Positions 1-5,428 of a DNA stretch of 6,023 nt are shown one piece after another (within the stretch, counting starts at the first letter, position 1; each line of letters begins with the position of its first letter). Source of the stretch: Rhodoferax sp. (GTDB lineage Bacteria > Pseudomonadota > Gammaproteobacteria > Burkholderiales > Burkholderiaceae_C); NCBI GenBank assembly GCA_029946045.1, contig JAQSDS010000106.1, forward strand, positions 1-6,023. The letters are read 5' to 3'. The position numbers and the translations under genes were made by a program. The notes under the pieces are model-generated. The model saw only the letters and a program-made list of their open reading frames with translations, searched no databases and was not told the origin of the DNA.

Positions 1-78
1 TGCGTGGGCGGGCAGAGCTACCAGGGTACCCAAAACCGTGGCCACGATGGCCAGCATTTTGACATTGCTTGATTTCAT
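1..78 (-). CDS. 5' end of an exported protein (signal peptide only)
   Basis: Reading leftward from an ATG at 78 gives 26 codons before the window ends: a short basic N-region (Lys2, Lys7), a hydrophobic core (about Leu9 to Leu21) and a terminal Ala-His-Ala that fits a signal peptidase I site. This is a classic Sec signal peptide, so the mature protein should be periplasmic or secreted. The mature part lies outside the window and its function cannot be told. A GGA about 9 nt before the ATG is a weak ribosome site, preceded by a very A/T-rich leader. The gene is transcribed divergently from the K+ channel gene. A periplasmic solute-binding protein is one common kind of gene with such a leader, but nothing here proves it. 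Confidence 0.75.
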   Translation of the reverse strand, partial: MKSSNVKMLAIVATVLGTLVALPAHA

Positions 79-107
79 AGGTTGTATCCAAAAAAATTTA
101 AAAAACT

Positions 108-122
108 TGCAAGCTTGTTCCA
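108..122 (-). promoter_or_regulatory. Possible sigma-54-like -24/-12 element for the leftward gene
   Basis: On the minus strand the sequence reads TGGAAC, four bases, then TTGCA, close to the sigma-54 consensus TGGCAC-N5-TTGCA. The GG and GC dinucleotides are separated by 9 bases rather than the normal 10, which is a serious weakness because sigma-54 spacing is strict. If real, transcription would begin near position 97, giving a short leader to the ATG at 78. Support comes mainly from the NtrC-like dyad upstream at 146-162. Confidence 0.22.
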
Positions 123-145
123 TGATGGGACCAAGAGACAAGAGG

Positions 146-162
146 TGCACTTTAACCGTGCA
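146..162. promoter_or_regulatory. NtrC-like dyad TGCAC-N7-GTGCA
   Basis: A perfect 5-bp inverted repeat, TGCAC and GTGCA, is separated by 7 bases. Its 17-bp frame matches the known NtrC site TGCACC-N5-GGTGCA at 10 of the 12 defined positions; only the innermost C and G differ. It lies about 57 nt upstream of the transcription start predicted from the sigma-54-like element, so it could be an activator site for the leftward gene. It could equally be an operator for another dimeric regulator. Confidence 0.35.
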
Positions 163-190
163 TCGATCGCTTCCGTATCCGGGTTTACGC

Positions 191-219
191 TTGAGGTCTA
201 TGCAATAAATTCATAAACT
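191..219 (+). promoter_or_regulatory. Possible sigma-70 promoter for the channel/hydrolase genes
   Basis: TTGAGG (191-196) and TAAACT (214-219) each match four of six consensus bases and are separated by an ideal 17 nt. This would leave a leader of roughly 100 nt before the channel ATG at 330. The A/T-rich inverted repeat at 204-223 overlaps the spacer and -10, so a repressor bound there would block the promoter. This is a consensus match only. Confidence 0.3.
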
Positions 220-223
220 TATT
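204..223. repeat. Imperfect A/T-rich inverted repeat
   Basis: Arms AATAAATT and AACTTATT flank a CATA spacer and are complementary except for one base pair. The repeat overlaps the putative -10 of the rightward promoter. In a stretch this A/T-rich, such a dyad can arise by chance, so an operator role is only a suggestion. Confidence 0.3.
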
Positions 224-329
224 CAGCTGACCAAAACAAAAGCATCGTTTAAAAAACTAAGCAGTAAACATGCCATGAAAGGCGCGGGATGTCAAAATCC
301 ACGTACATCAATCAACCATCAGGACACGG

Positions 330-1196
330 ATGTCAAATTTAAAAGCGGACGCGCTTGGCAAGCCGCTGGCGGGCTGGCGCTTGCAGTTGTACACCATTAT
401 TTTCGAGGCCGATACGCGTGCCGGGCGCCTTTTTGATCAGGTTTTGATTGCGGTTATTTTGGCCAGCGTAGCGGTGGTGGTGGCTGACAGTGTGGACCAC
501 ATCCATGTTCGTTTTCATGACGGGCTGATGCTGGCGGAGTGGTTTTTTACGTTGTTATTCACCCTGGAGTACCTGGCACGCCTGAGTTGCGTGCGACATC
601 CTTGGCGTTATGTCCTGAGCTTCTACGGCATGGTCGACCTGCTGGCGTTGTTGCCCACTTATCTGGCGCTGCTGGTTCCTGAAGTGGGCGCGCTGATTGA
701 TGTGCGTATCCTGCGGCTGCTCAGGGTGTTCCGGGTCTTCAAGCTGACGGCTTACGTGTCGGAATACCAGGCGCTTGGCCAGGCATTGCGCGCCAGCAAG
801 CGCAAGATCATGGTGTTTCTGGCGGCTGTGCTGATGATTGTGCTGGTGGTGGGCACGCTGATGTACGTGGTCGAAGGGCCTGCCAATGGCTTTACCAGTA
901 TTCCAACCTCGGTGTATTGGGCCATCACCACCATGACCACGGTGGGCTTTGGCGACATCACGCCCAAAACAGATTTGGGCCGATTGATCGCCTCGGCCAT
1001 GATGTTGCTGGGCTGGGGAACGCTGGCCGTGCCCACGGGCATCGTGACCGCAGAGATGTCCTATGCACGCCAAGCCACGGTGACGACCCGCAGCTGCCAC
1101 GAATGTTTGACCGAGGGCCACATGCCCGATGCCAATTTCTGTCGCCATTGCGGTGCCCATCTGTCGGCTTATGCCCACGATGAAGCGCCGGCCTGA
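330..1196 (+). CDS. Voltage-gated K+ channel (six-TM ion transporter) with C-terminal zinc ribbon
   Basis: A 288-residue Kv-type channel subunit of the inner membrane, expected to tetramerise and pass K+ in response to voltage. Predicted segments: S1 about 35-55, S2 65-86 (acidic Glu80), S3 95-115 (Asp103), S4 126-138 with Arg126, Arg129, Arg132, Arg135 and Lys138 every third residue, S5 160-181, then the pore with selectivity filter TTVGFGD at 203-209, and S6 217-240 containing a Pro-Thr-Gly. The cytoplasmic tail ends in a small zinc-ribbon motif, Cys256-x2-Cys259-x11-Cys271-x2-Cys274. Length is normal for bacterial channels of this type. The start is fixed by AGGA at 321-324, 5 nt before the ATG. 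The serine hydrolase gene follows after 24 nt, so the two are probably co-transcribed. The channel family assignment is firm; gating stimulus and physiological role are not visible. The tail may bind Zn2+ or sense redox, by inference. Confidence 0.95.
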   Translation: MSNLKADALGKPLAGWRLQLYTIIFEADTRAGRLFDQVLIAVILASVAVVVADSVDHIHVRFHDGLMLAEWFFTLLFTLEYLARLSCVRHPWRYVLSFYGMVDLLALLPTYLALLVPEVGALIDVRILRLLRVFRVFKLTAYVSEYQALGQALRASKRKIMVFLAAVLMIVLVVGTLMYVVEGPANGFTSIPTSVYWAITTMTTVGFGDITPKTDLGRLIASAMMLLGWGTLAVPTGIVTAEMSYARQATVTTRSCHECLTEGHMPDANFCRHCGAHLSAYAHDEAPA

Positions 1197-1220
1197 GCGT
1201 ATTTATAAACTGGAGATGAC

Positions 1221-2411
1221 ATGACTTTGAAGTTGGTAGCCCCGGAGAAGGTCGGCTTGTGTCCGCAGCGCTTGCAGCGGCTGGTAGAGGTTTTGCAGGG
1301 TGAGGCGGATAAAAAGCGTTTGCCCGGCGCTGTGGCCGTGGTGGCTCGGCATGGCCAGGTGGCCTTGTTTGAAAGCGTGGGGCAACTCAACCCGGCTACC
1401 GGCGTGGCCATGACGCATGACGCCCACTTTCGCATCTATTCCATGACCAAACCGATCGTGTCGGTGGCGACCATGATGCTGATGGAGGAGGGCCGCTTGT
1501 TGCTCAATGACCCGGTGGCTAAATTTCTGCCCGAATTTGCCGCGCAGCAAGTGGCCACGCTGGTGGATGGTGGTGTGCAATTGCAGCCCGCTGGGCGCGC
1601 TGCCACCCTGCATGATCTGCTGCGTCACACCGCCGGCATGACGTATGAGTTTTTGGGCAGTACCCCGGTGCAGCGCCAGTACACCCAGTTGCGCATTGGC
1701 TCCCGCGAGCGCAGTTTGACCGAATTCACCCAGCAACTGGCTGGTTTGCCCTTGATCTTCGAGCCGGGCAGCGCGTTCGAGTACAGCCGCGCCACCGATG
1801 TGCTGGGGCGCGTGATTGAAGTCGTCTCGGGGCAGACTCTGCAAGCCTTTTTGGGGGAGCGCATCTTTGGGCCGCTGGGCATGAACCATACTGCCTTTGC
1901 GGTGGCTGAACATCACCACGAGCTCATTGCCGAGCCCTTTGCACGCGACCCCGATGGCGGCGTGCAGATGCGTGTGATCGACGTCCGCAACGATGCGGCG
2001 CTGGCCTCGGGTGGCGGCGGGCTGACCTCCACGGCCATGGACTACGCCCGATTTCTGCAGTTCATGTTGAACCGTGGCGAGCTCGCCGGTGTCCGGCTGC
2101 TGGGCCCGCGTACGGTGGACTTCATGACCACCGATCATCTGGGTGACATTCCGGTGTTCAGCGCCGGTTCGCGTTCACTGCTGCCCGCTGGGCACGGGTT
2201 TGGCCTGGGTTTTGCGGTGCGCAAACATGTGGGTGTGGCGCCAGTGCCGGGTTCGGTAGGCACTTATTTTTGGGGTGGTCTGGCTGGCACCACGTTTTTT
2301 GTTGACCCGGCGCTGGACCTGTTTGGTATTCTGATGCTGCAAGCGCCGAACCAGCGCGAGTACTACCGCATGTTGTTTCGTGACCTGGTGTATGCCGCGG
2401 TGCTGGATTAG
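1221..2411 (+). CDS. Serine hydrolase, class C beta-lactamase fold (esterase/beta-lactamase-related)
   Basis: A 396-residue protein of the beta-lactamase-related (class C/EstB-type) serine hydrolase family. The nucleophile motif S-M-T-K is at 74-77, Ser74 being the likely acylated serine and Lys77 the general base. The second motif, normally Y-x-N, is Y188-S-R followed by ATDVLGR, so the Asn position is Arg. The third-motif region is W-G-G-L-A-G-T at 351-357, which takes the place of the lactamase KTG triad. No signal peptide is seen, so the enzyme is probably cytoplasmic, unlike AmpC beta-lactamases. That favours an esterase or amide hydrolase over antibiotic resistance. GGAG at 1212-1215, 5 nt before the ATG, supports the start. 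It lies 24 nt after the channel gene and likely shares its transcript, though no functional link is evident. The natural substrate is unknown. Confidence 0.9.
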   Translation: MTLKLVAPEKVGLCPQRLQRLVEVLQGEADKKRLPGAVAVVARHGQVALFESVGQLNPATGVAMTHDAHFRIYSMTKPIVSVATMMLMEEGRLLLNDPVAKFLPEFAAQQVATLVDGGVQLQPAGRAATLHDLLRHTAGMTYEFLGSTPVQRQYTQLRIGSRERSLTEFTQQLAGLPLIFEPGSAFEYSRATDVLGRVIEVVSGQTLQAFLGERIFGPLGMNHTAFAVAEHHHELIAEPFARDPDGGVQMRVIDVRNDAALASGGGGLTSTAMDYARFLQFMLNRGELAGVRLLGPRTVDFMTTDHLGDIPVFSAGSRSLLPAGHGFGLGFAVRKHVGVAPVPGSVGTYFWGGLAGTTFFVDPALDLFGILMLQAPNQREYYRMLFRDLVYAAVLD

Positions 2412-2458
2412 TTCTGTAATTCCGTAATGTGAAATGCGGTTCCTTATCGTAGAAGAGT

Positions 2459-2472
2459 TTGATCCAAATCAA
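2459..2472. promoter_or_regulatory. FNR/ANR box, perfect TTGAT-N4-ATCAA
   Basis: The sequence TTGATCCAAATCAA matches the FNR/ANR consensus at all ten defined bases. FNR-family activators carry an oxygen-labile [4Fe-4S] cluster and bind this site when oxygen is scarce. It is centred at 2465.5, about 100 nt before the gamma-subunit ATG, in the position of a -35 element for the -10-like sequences just downstream. That is the class II activation geometry (around -41.5). A CRP-family relative such as DNR could use the same site. Confidence 0.8.
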
Positions 2473-2490
2473 CAATTCGGCACGTCTTCG

Positions 2491-2499
2491 TATCATCAT
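2491..2499 (+). promoter_or_regulatory. Candidate -10 element(s) of the FNR-dependent promoter
   Basis: Two overlapping hexamers fit. TATCAT (2491-2496) is nearer the sigma-70 consensus and would place the start near 2503, with the FNR box centred at about -37.5. CATCAT (2494-2499) is a poorer match but gives a start near 2506 and a box centre at about -40.5, close to the usual -41.5. No separate -35 hexamer is needed at a class II FNR promoter. The leader would be about 60 nt. Confidence 0.4.
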
Positions 2500-2555
2500 C
2501 CTGCCTGTTGAAGAAGAGGCCGCAGACACCTTGTTTGTTTGAGCCGCCAACATTT

Positions 2556-2561
2556 GAGGAG
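2556..2561 (+). promoter_or_regulatory. Strong ribosome binding site GAGGAG for the gamma subunit
   Basis: GAGGAG lies 5 nt before the ATG at 2567 and fixes this start, which places the GRGGQG motif at residues 8-13 as usual for the family. Confidence 0.75.
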
Positions 2562-2566
2562 CACAC

Positions 2567-3151
2567 ATGTTTCAGGTTCGCATTCACGGACGCGGCGGCC
2601 AAGGGGTCGTCACGGGTGCAGAGATGATGTCCATCGCTGCCTTTCAGGGGGGGCGCCACGCACAGGCTTTTCCCAGCTTTGGCTCCGAGCGAACCGGCGC
2701 GCCTGTGGTGGCTTTTTGCCGCATGGATGACAAGGAAATTCGCTTGCGCGAACCCATCATGCAGCCTGATGCCATCATCATCCAGGACCCCACCTTGTTG
2801 CACCAGGTCGATGTGTTCAGCGGTCTGAAAAAGGACGGCTACATCCTGATCAACACCACACGCAGTTTTGACGAGCTGGGCTTGGGCGAGTTTGTCAAGG
2901 ACTTTAATCCGGCCCATCTGCTCACGGTACCCGCTTCCGAACTGGCCATGAAGCATGTCGGGCGCGCGGTGCCCAATATGCCCTTGCTGGGGGCCTTTGC
3001 TGCGCTGTGTGGTTTGATTTCACTGGAGGCCGTGCAAAGCGCCATTGGTCAAAAATTCAAAGGTGCAGTCGCCCTGGGCAACAAGGCAGCTGCCGAGCAG
3101 GCTTACAACACCGTCATGCAACAGGACGCCGAGGAGACTCACCATGCTTGA
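2567..3151 (+). CDS. 2-oxoacid:acceptor oxidoreductase, gamma subunit (PorG-type)
   Basis: A 194-residue cytoplasmic subunit of the POR gamma family, part of the complex that converts a 2-oxoacid plus CoA to acyl-CoA plus CO2 and reduced acceptor. The family hallmark GRGGQG is at residues 8-13 and is followed by the typical block QAFPSFGSERTGAPVVAF, in which the Gly-Ser-Glu-Arg stretch is strongly conserved. Length matches stand-alone PorG/PadE-type subunits. It is the first gene of the operon, behind the FNR box. Its end overlaps the alpha start by 8 nt, so translation of the two is probably coupled, as suits subunits needed in equal amounts. The family also includes Ior, Kor and Vor gamma subunits, and this subunit alone does not tell the substrate. 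Confidence 0.92.
   Translation: MFQVRIHGRGGQGVVTGAEMMSIAAFQGGRHAQAFPSFGSERTGAPVVAFCRMDDKEIRLREPIMQPDAIIIQDPTLLHQVDVFSGLKKDGYILINTTRSFDELGLGEFVKDFNPAHLLTVPASELAMKHVGRAVPNMPLLGAFAALCGLISLEAVQSAIGQKFKGAVALGNKAAAEQAYNTVMQQDAEETHHA
3131..3136 (+). promoter_or_regulatory. Ribosome binding site that fixes the alpha-subunit start at 3144
   Basis: GAGGAG inside the end of the gamma gene sits 7 nt before ATG 3144. The same frame is open further upstream, to an ATG at 3045, but that start has no good ribosome site, would overlap gamma by over 100 nt and would add 33 residues of unrelated composition. Family alpha subunits start close to the conserved N-terminus seen from 3144. Confidence 0.8.
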
Positions 3152-4397
3152 ACAATGCGAAGGCTCGCATGCCGTAGCCAAAGCCGTGGCGCTGAGCCGG
3201 CCCGAAGTTATTTGTGCTTACCCCATTTCGCCGCAAACCCACATTGTGGAAGGCCTGGGCCAGATGGTGAAGTCGGGTGACCTGACGTCTTGCGAGTTTG
3301 TCAATGTTGAGTCCGAATTTGCCGCGCTGAGCGTGGCCATCGGTGCCTCCGCTGCGGGGGCGCGGTCCTACACCGCTACCGCCAGCCAGGGACTGCTGTT
3401 CATGGCCGAGGCGGTTTACAACGCTTCTGGCCTGGGCTTGCCGATTGTCATGACGGTGGCCAACCGCGCGATTGGCGCGCCCATCAACATTTGGAACGAC
3501 CACACCGACAGCATGTCGATGCGCGACGCTGGCTGGTTGCAAATTTTTGCCGAAACCAACCAGGAAGCACTCGACCTGCACATCCAGGCGTTCAAGATTG
3601 CCGAGGAGCTGTCGCTGCCGGTGATGGTCTGTATGGACGGTTTCATCCTGACCCACGCTTACGAGCGGGTGGACATGCCGGATCAGGCCCAGGTCGACCG
3701 GTTTTTGCCGCCCTATGAGCCGCGCCAGGTGCTCGACCCCAACGACCCGGTCACCATCGGTGCCATGGTTGGCCCCGAGGCCTTTACCGAGGTGCGTTAC
3801 CTGGCCCACGCCAAGCAAATGCAAGCGCTCGACCTGATTCCACAGATTGCCGCCGAGTTCAAGAAAGAATTTGGCCGCGACTCTGGCGGCTTGATCAAAA
3901 CCTACCAGACCGAAGACGCCGAAACCATCGTGATTGCGCTGGGCTCGGTGCTGGGCACCATCAAGGACACCGTCGACGATTTGCGCGCCGAGGGCGTCAA
4001 GGTGGGTGTGCTGGGCATCACCTCGTACCGTCCGTTCCCGATCTCGGCCATCCGCGATGCCACGGCCCATGCCAAGCGCATTGTGGTCATCGAGAAGTGT
4101 TTTGCCGTGGGCATTGGTGGCATTGTTTCACGCGATGTACGCAGCGCGGTGCGCAACCGTCCGCAGCCGGTGCTGACCGTGGTGGCCGGTCTGGGTGGGC
4201 GCGCCATCACCAAGGCCTCGGTGCACCAATTGCTGCTGGATGCCATTGCCGACAAGCTGGAACTGCTGACTTTTCTGGACCTGGACTGGGCGGTGGTCAA
4301 CCGGGTGCTGGAGCGCGAAAAAACGCAGCGCCGTTCCGGGCCGATCGCCGAGGGCATCCTGCGCGACATGGGTACGGTGCCGGCGCCCGGCGCCTGA
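3144..4397 (+). CDS. 2-oxoacid:acceptor oxidoreductase, alpha subunit (PorA/PadG-type)
   Basis: A 417-residue alpha subunit carrying the pyrimidine-binding (POR_N) domain at about residues 1-230 and the transketolase C-terminal-like domain II at about 255-370. Visible motifs are YPISPQT at 26-32, where the oxoacid carboxylate is bound in this family, VESEFAA around 55-61, whose Glu58 aligns by motif with the glutamate that activates thiamine diphosphate, and the block ANRAIGAPINIWNDHTD from 106, with Arg108 in the substrate region. A later IEKCFAVGIGG stretch belongs to domain II. With beta it forms the catalytic unit. Position 29 is Ser where the well-studied pyruvate enzymes have Thr (YPITP), a conservative change that could affect substrate choice. 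It overlaps gamma by 8 nt and ends 26 nt before beta. The family is sure; pyruvate, 2-oxoglutarate or aryl 2-oxoacid as substrate cannot be decided. Confidence 0.93.
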   Translation: MLEQCEGSHAVAKAVALSRPEVICAYPISPQTHIVEGLGQMVKSGDLTSCEFVNVESEFAALSVAIGASAAGARSYTATASQGLLFMAEAVYNASGLGLPIVMTVANRAIGAPINIWNDHTDSMSMRDAGWLQIFAETNQEALDLHIQAFKIAEELSLPVMVCMDGFILTHAYERVDMPDQAQVDRFLPPYEPRQVLDPNDPVTIGAMVGPEAFTEVRYLAHAKQMQALDLIPQIAAEFKKEFGRDSGGLIKTYQTEDAETIVIALGSVLGTIKDTVDDLRAEGVKVGVLGITSYRPFPISAIRDATAHAKRIVVIEKCFAVGIGGIVSRDVRSAVRNRPQPVLTVVAGLGGRAITKASVHQLLLDAIADKLELLTFLDLDWAVVNRVLEREKTQRRSGPIAEGILRDMGTVPAPGA

Positions 4398-4423
4398 TGT
4401 CCAACTGAACTGAAAGAATCATC

Positions 4424-5413
4424 ATGGAACAGTCATTGGTCAAGTTTTACCAAACCGGCACGTTCACTGTCGGCAACCGCTTGCTCGCCCCTGAGCAACG
4501 CAGTGTTCAGTCGGGTGCCGCCCGTAGCAATTCGCTCAACTCCGGCCACCGTGCCTGTCAGGGCTGCGGCGAGGCACTGGGTGCGCGTTATGCCATTGAT
4601 GCCGCCATGGCTGCCACCAACGGCCAGTTGATCGCTGCCAACGCCACGGGTTGCCTGGAGGTGTTTTCCACACCCTACCCGGAAACTTCGTGGCAAATGC
4701 CCTGGATCCACTCGCTGTTTGGCAACACGGCGGCCGTGGCCACCGGCATTGCCGCCGCCATGAAAGCCAAGGGCCGCACGGACGTGCGGGTGGTGGCGCA
4801 AGGCGGCGACGGTGGCACCACCGACATTGGCTTTGGCTGCTTGTCGGGCATGTTTGAGCGCAACGACGATGTGCTCTACATCTGCTACGACAACGAGGCC
4901 TACATGAACACCGGCGTCCAGCGTTCCAGTGCCACGCCGCCAGCAGCACGCACGGCCACCACCATGGCTGTGGGGAAGCACCCGGGCAACGATTTTGGTC
5001 AGGGCAAAAACGTCCCGCAAATCGCCATGGCGCATGAAATTCCCTATGTGGCTACCGCCACCGTGGCCGATTTGCGTGACCTCGAATACAAGGTGACCAA
5101 GGCCATGACCATGCGCGGTGCGCGTTACATCCATATTTTTGTGCCTTGCCCGCTGGGCTGGGGCGCTGCTTCGCATGACACCATCAAGTTGTCGCGTCTG
5201 GCCGTTGAAAGTGGTGTTTTCCCGGTGTTTGAGGCCGAACGCGGCGAGGTCACCGGCGTGCTGAAAATCCGCCATCAAGTCCCGGTTGAAGACTACCTGA
5301 AGCCGCAGAAGCGCTTTGCCCACCTGTTTGGCAAGCAGCCCGATGTGGCCACGCTGGCCCGGTTGCAAGCACGCGCTGACCGCAATATCCGCCGTTTTGG
5401 TTTGTTGACCTAA
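4424..5413 (+). CDS. 2-oxoacid:acceptor oxidoreductase, beta subunit (PorB/PadI-type, ThDP and Fe-S binding)
   Basis: A 329-residue catalytic subunit. It holds the thiamine diphosphate/Mg2+ motif: GDGG with Asp129, then YDNEAYMNTG with Asn157, followed by the family signature QRSSATP (166-172). Four cysteines match the proximal [4Fe-4S] cluster of pyruvate:ferredoxin oxidoreductases: Cys45 and Cys48 (CQGCG), Cys77 (ATGC) and Cys242 (FVPCPLGW). Electrons from the thiamine adduct therefore leave through this subunit. About 40 residues precede the CQGCG block, longer than in minimal archaeal PorB. The start at 4424 has only a modest purine-rich site (GAAAGAA, 4412-4418), weaker than its neighbours. 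It lies 26 nt after alpha and 15 nt before the flavoprotein gene, clearly within one operon. The enzyme class is very likely oxygen-sensitive, which agrees with the FNR box upstream. The exact substrate is unresolved. Confidence 0.94.
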   Translation: MEQSLVKFYQTGTFTVGNRLLAPEQRSVQSGAARSNSLNSGHRACQGCGEALGARYAIDAAMAATNGQLIAANATGCLEVFSTPYPETSWQMPWIHSLFGNTAAVATGIAAAMKAKGRTDVRVVAQGGDGGTTDIGFGCLSGMFERNDDVLYICYDNEAYMNTGVQRSSATPPAARTATTMAVGKHPGNDFGQGKNVPQIAMAHEIPYVATATVADLRDLEYKVTKAMTMRGARYIHIFVPCPLGWGAASHDTIKLSRLAVESGVFPVFEAERGEVTGVLKIRHQVPVEDYLKPQKRFAHLFGKQPDVATLARLQARADRNIRRFGLLT

Positions 5414-5428
5414 CCCGTTGAGGACACT

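Larger units (their letters stand above)
79..329. promoter_or_regulatory. Divergent intergenic regulatory region
   Basis: This 251-nt gap separates the leftward exported-protein gene from the rightward channel gene and must hold both promoters. It is clearly more A/T-rich than the flanking genes. It contains a TGCAC-N7-GTGCA dyad (146-162), a sigma-54-like element on the minus strand (108-122), an imperfect A/T-rich inverted repeat (204-223) and a possible sigma-70 promoter facing right (191-219). I see no small ORF with a good ribosome site, no tRNA and no terminator-like hairpin with a T-run. Confidence 0.6.
2412..2566. promoter_or_regulatory. Promoter region of the 2-oxoacid oxidoreductase operon
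   Basis: This 155-nt gap separates the hydrolase stop from the gamma-subunit start. It holds a perfect FNR-type box (2459-2472), -10-like sequences (2491-2499) and the gamma ribosome site (2556-2561). No stem-loop with a T-run follows the hydrolase gene, so some read-through from upstream is possible. I see no other gene here. Confidence 0.7.

Noticed and set aside
293..315. Second FNR-like site before the channel gene (ATCAATCAA at 307-315)
   Set aside because: ATCAA half-sites are present, but no TTGAT half-site lies at the required 4-nt spacing on either side.
1203..2138. Minus-strand open frame (311 codons) opposite the serine hydrolase
   Set aside because: It lies antisense to an intact catalytic gene, is rich in His and Gln, and has no domain signature.
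2412..2458. Possible terminator after the serine hydrolase
   Set aside because: I found no stable GC-rich stem followed by a T-run, so termination here is not supported by sequence.
2158..2568. Minus-strand open frame crossing the promoter region of the oxidoreductase operon
   Set aside because: It runs from the FNR promoter region into the 3' end of the hydrolase gene. The translation has no recognisable motif and reads as an antisense shadow.
3045..3143. Upstream in-frame extension of the alpha subunit from an ATG at 3045
   Set aside because: It would overlap the gamma gene by over 100 nt, lacks a good ribosome site and adds residues unlike the family. ATG 3144 has GAGGAG 7 nt upstream and starts at the conserved N-terminus.
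3114..4070. Minus-strand open frame (318 codons) opposite the alpha subunit
   Set aside because: Low-complexity, basic translation with no family motif, opposite a clearly real gene.
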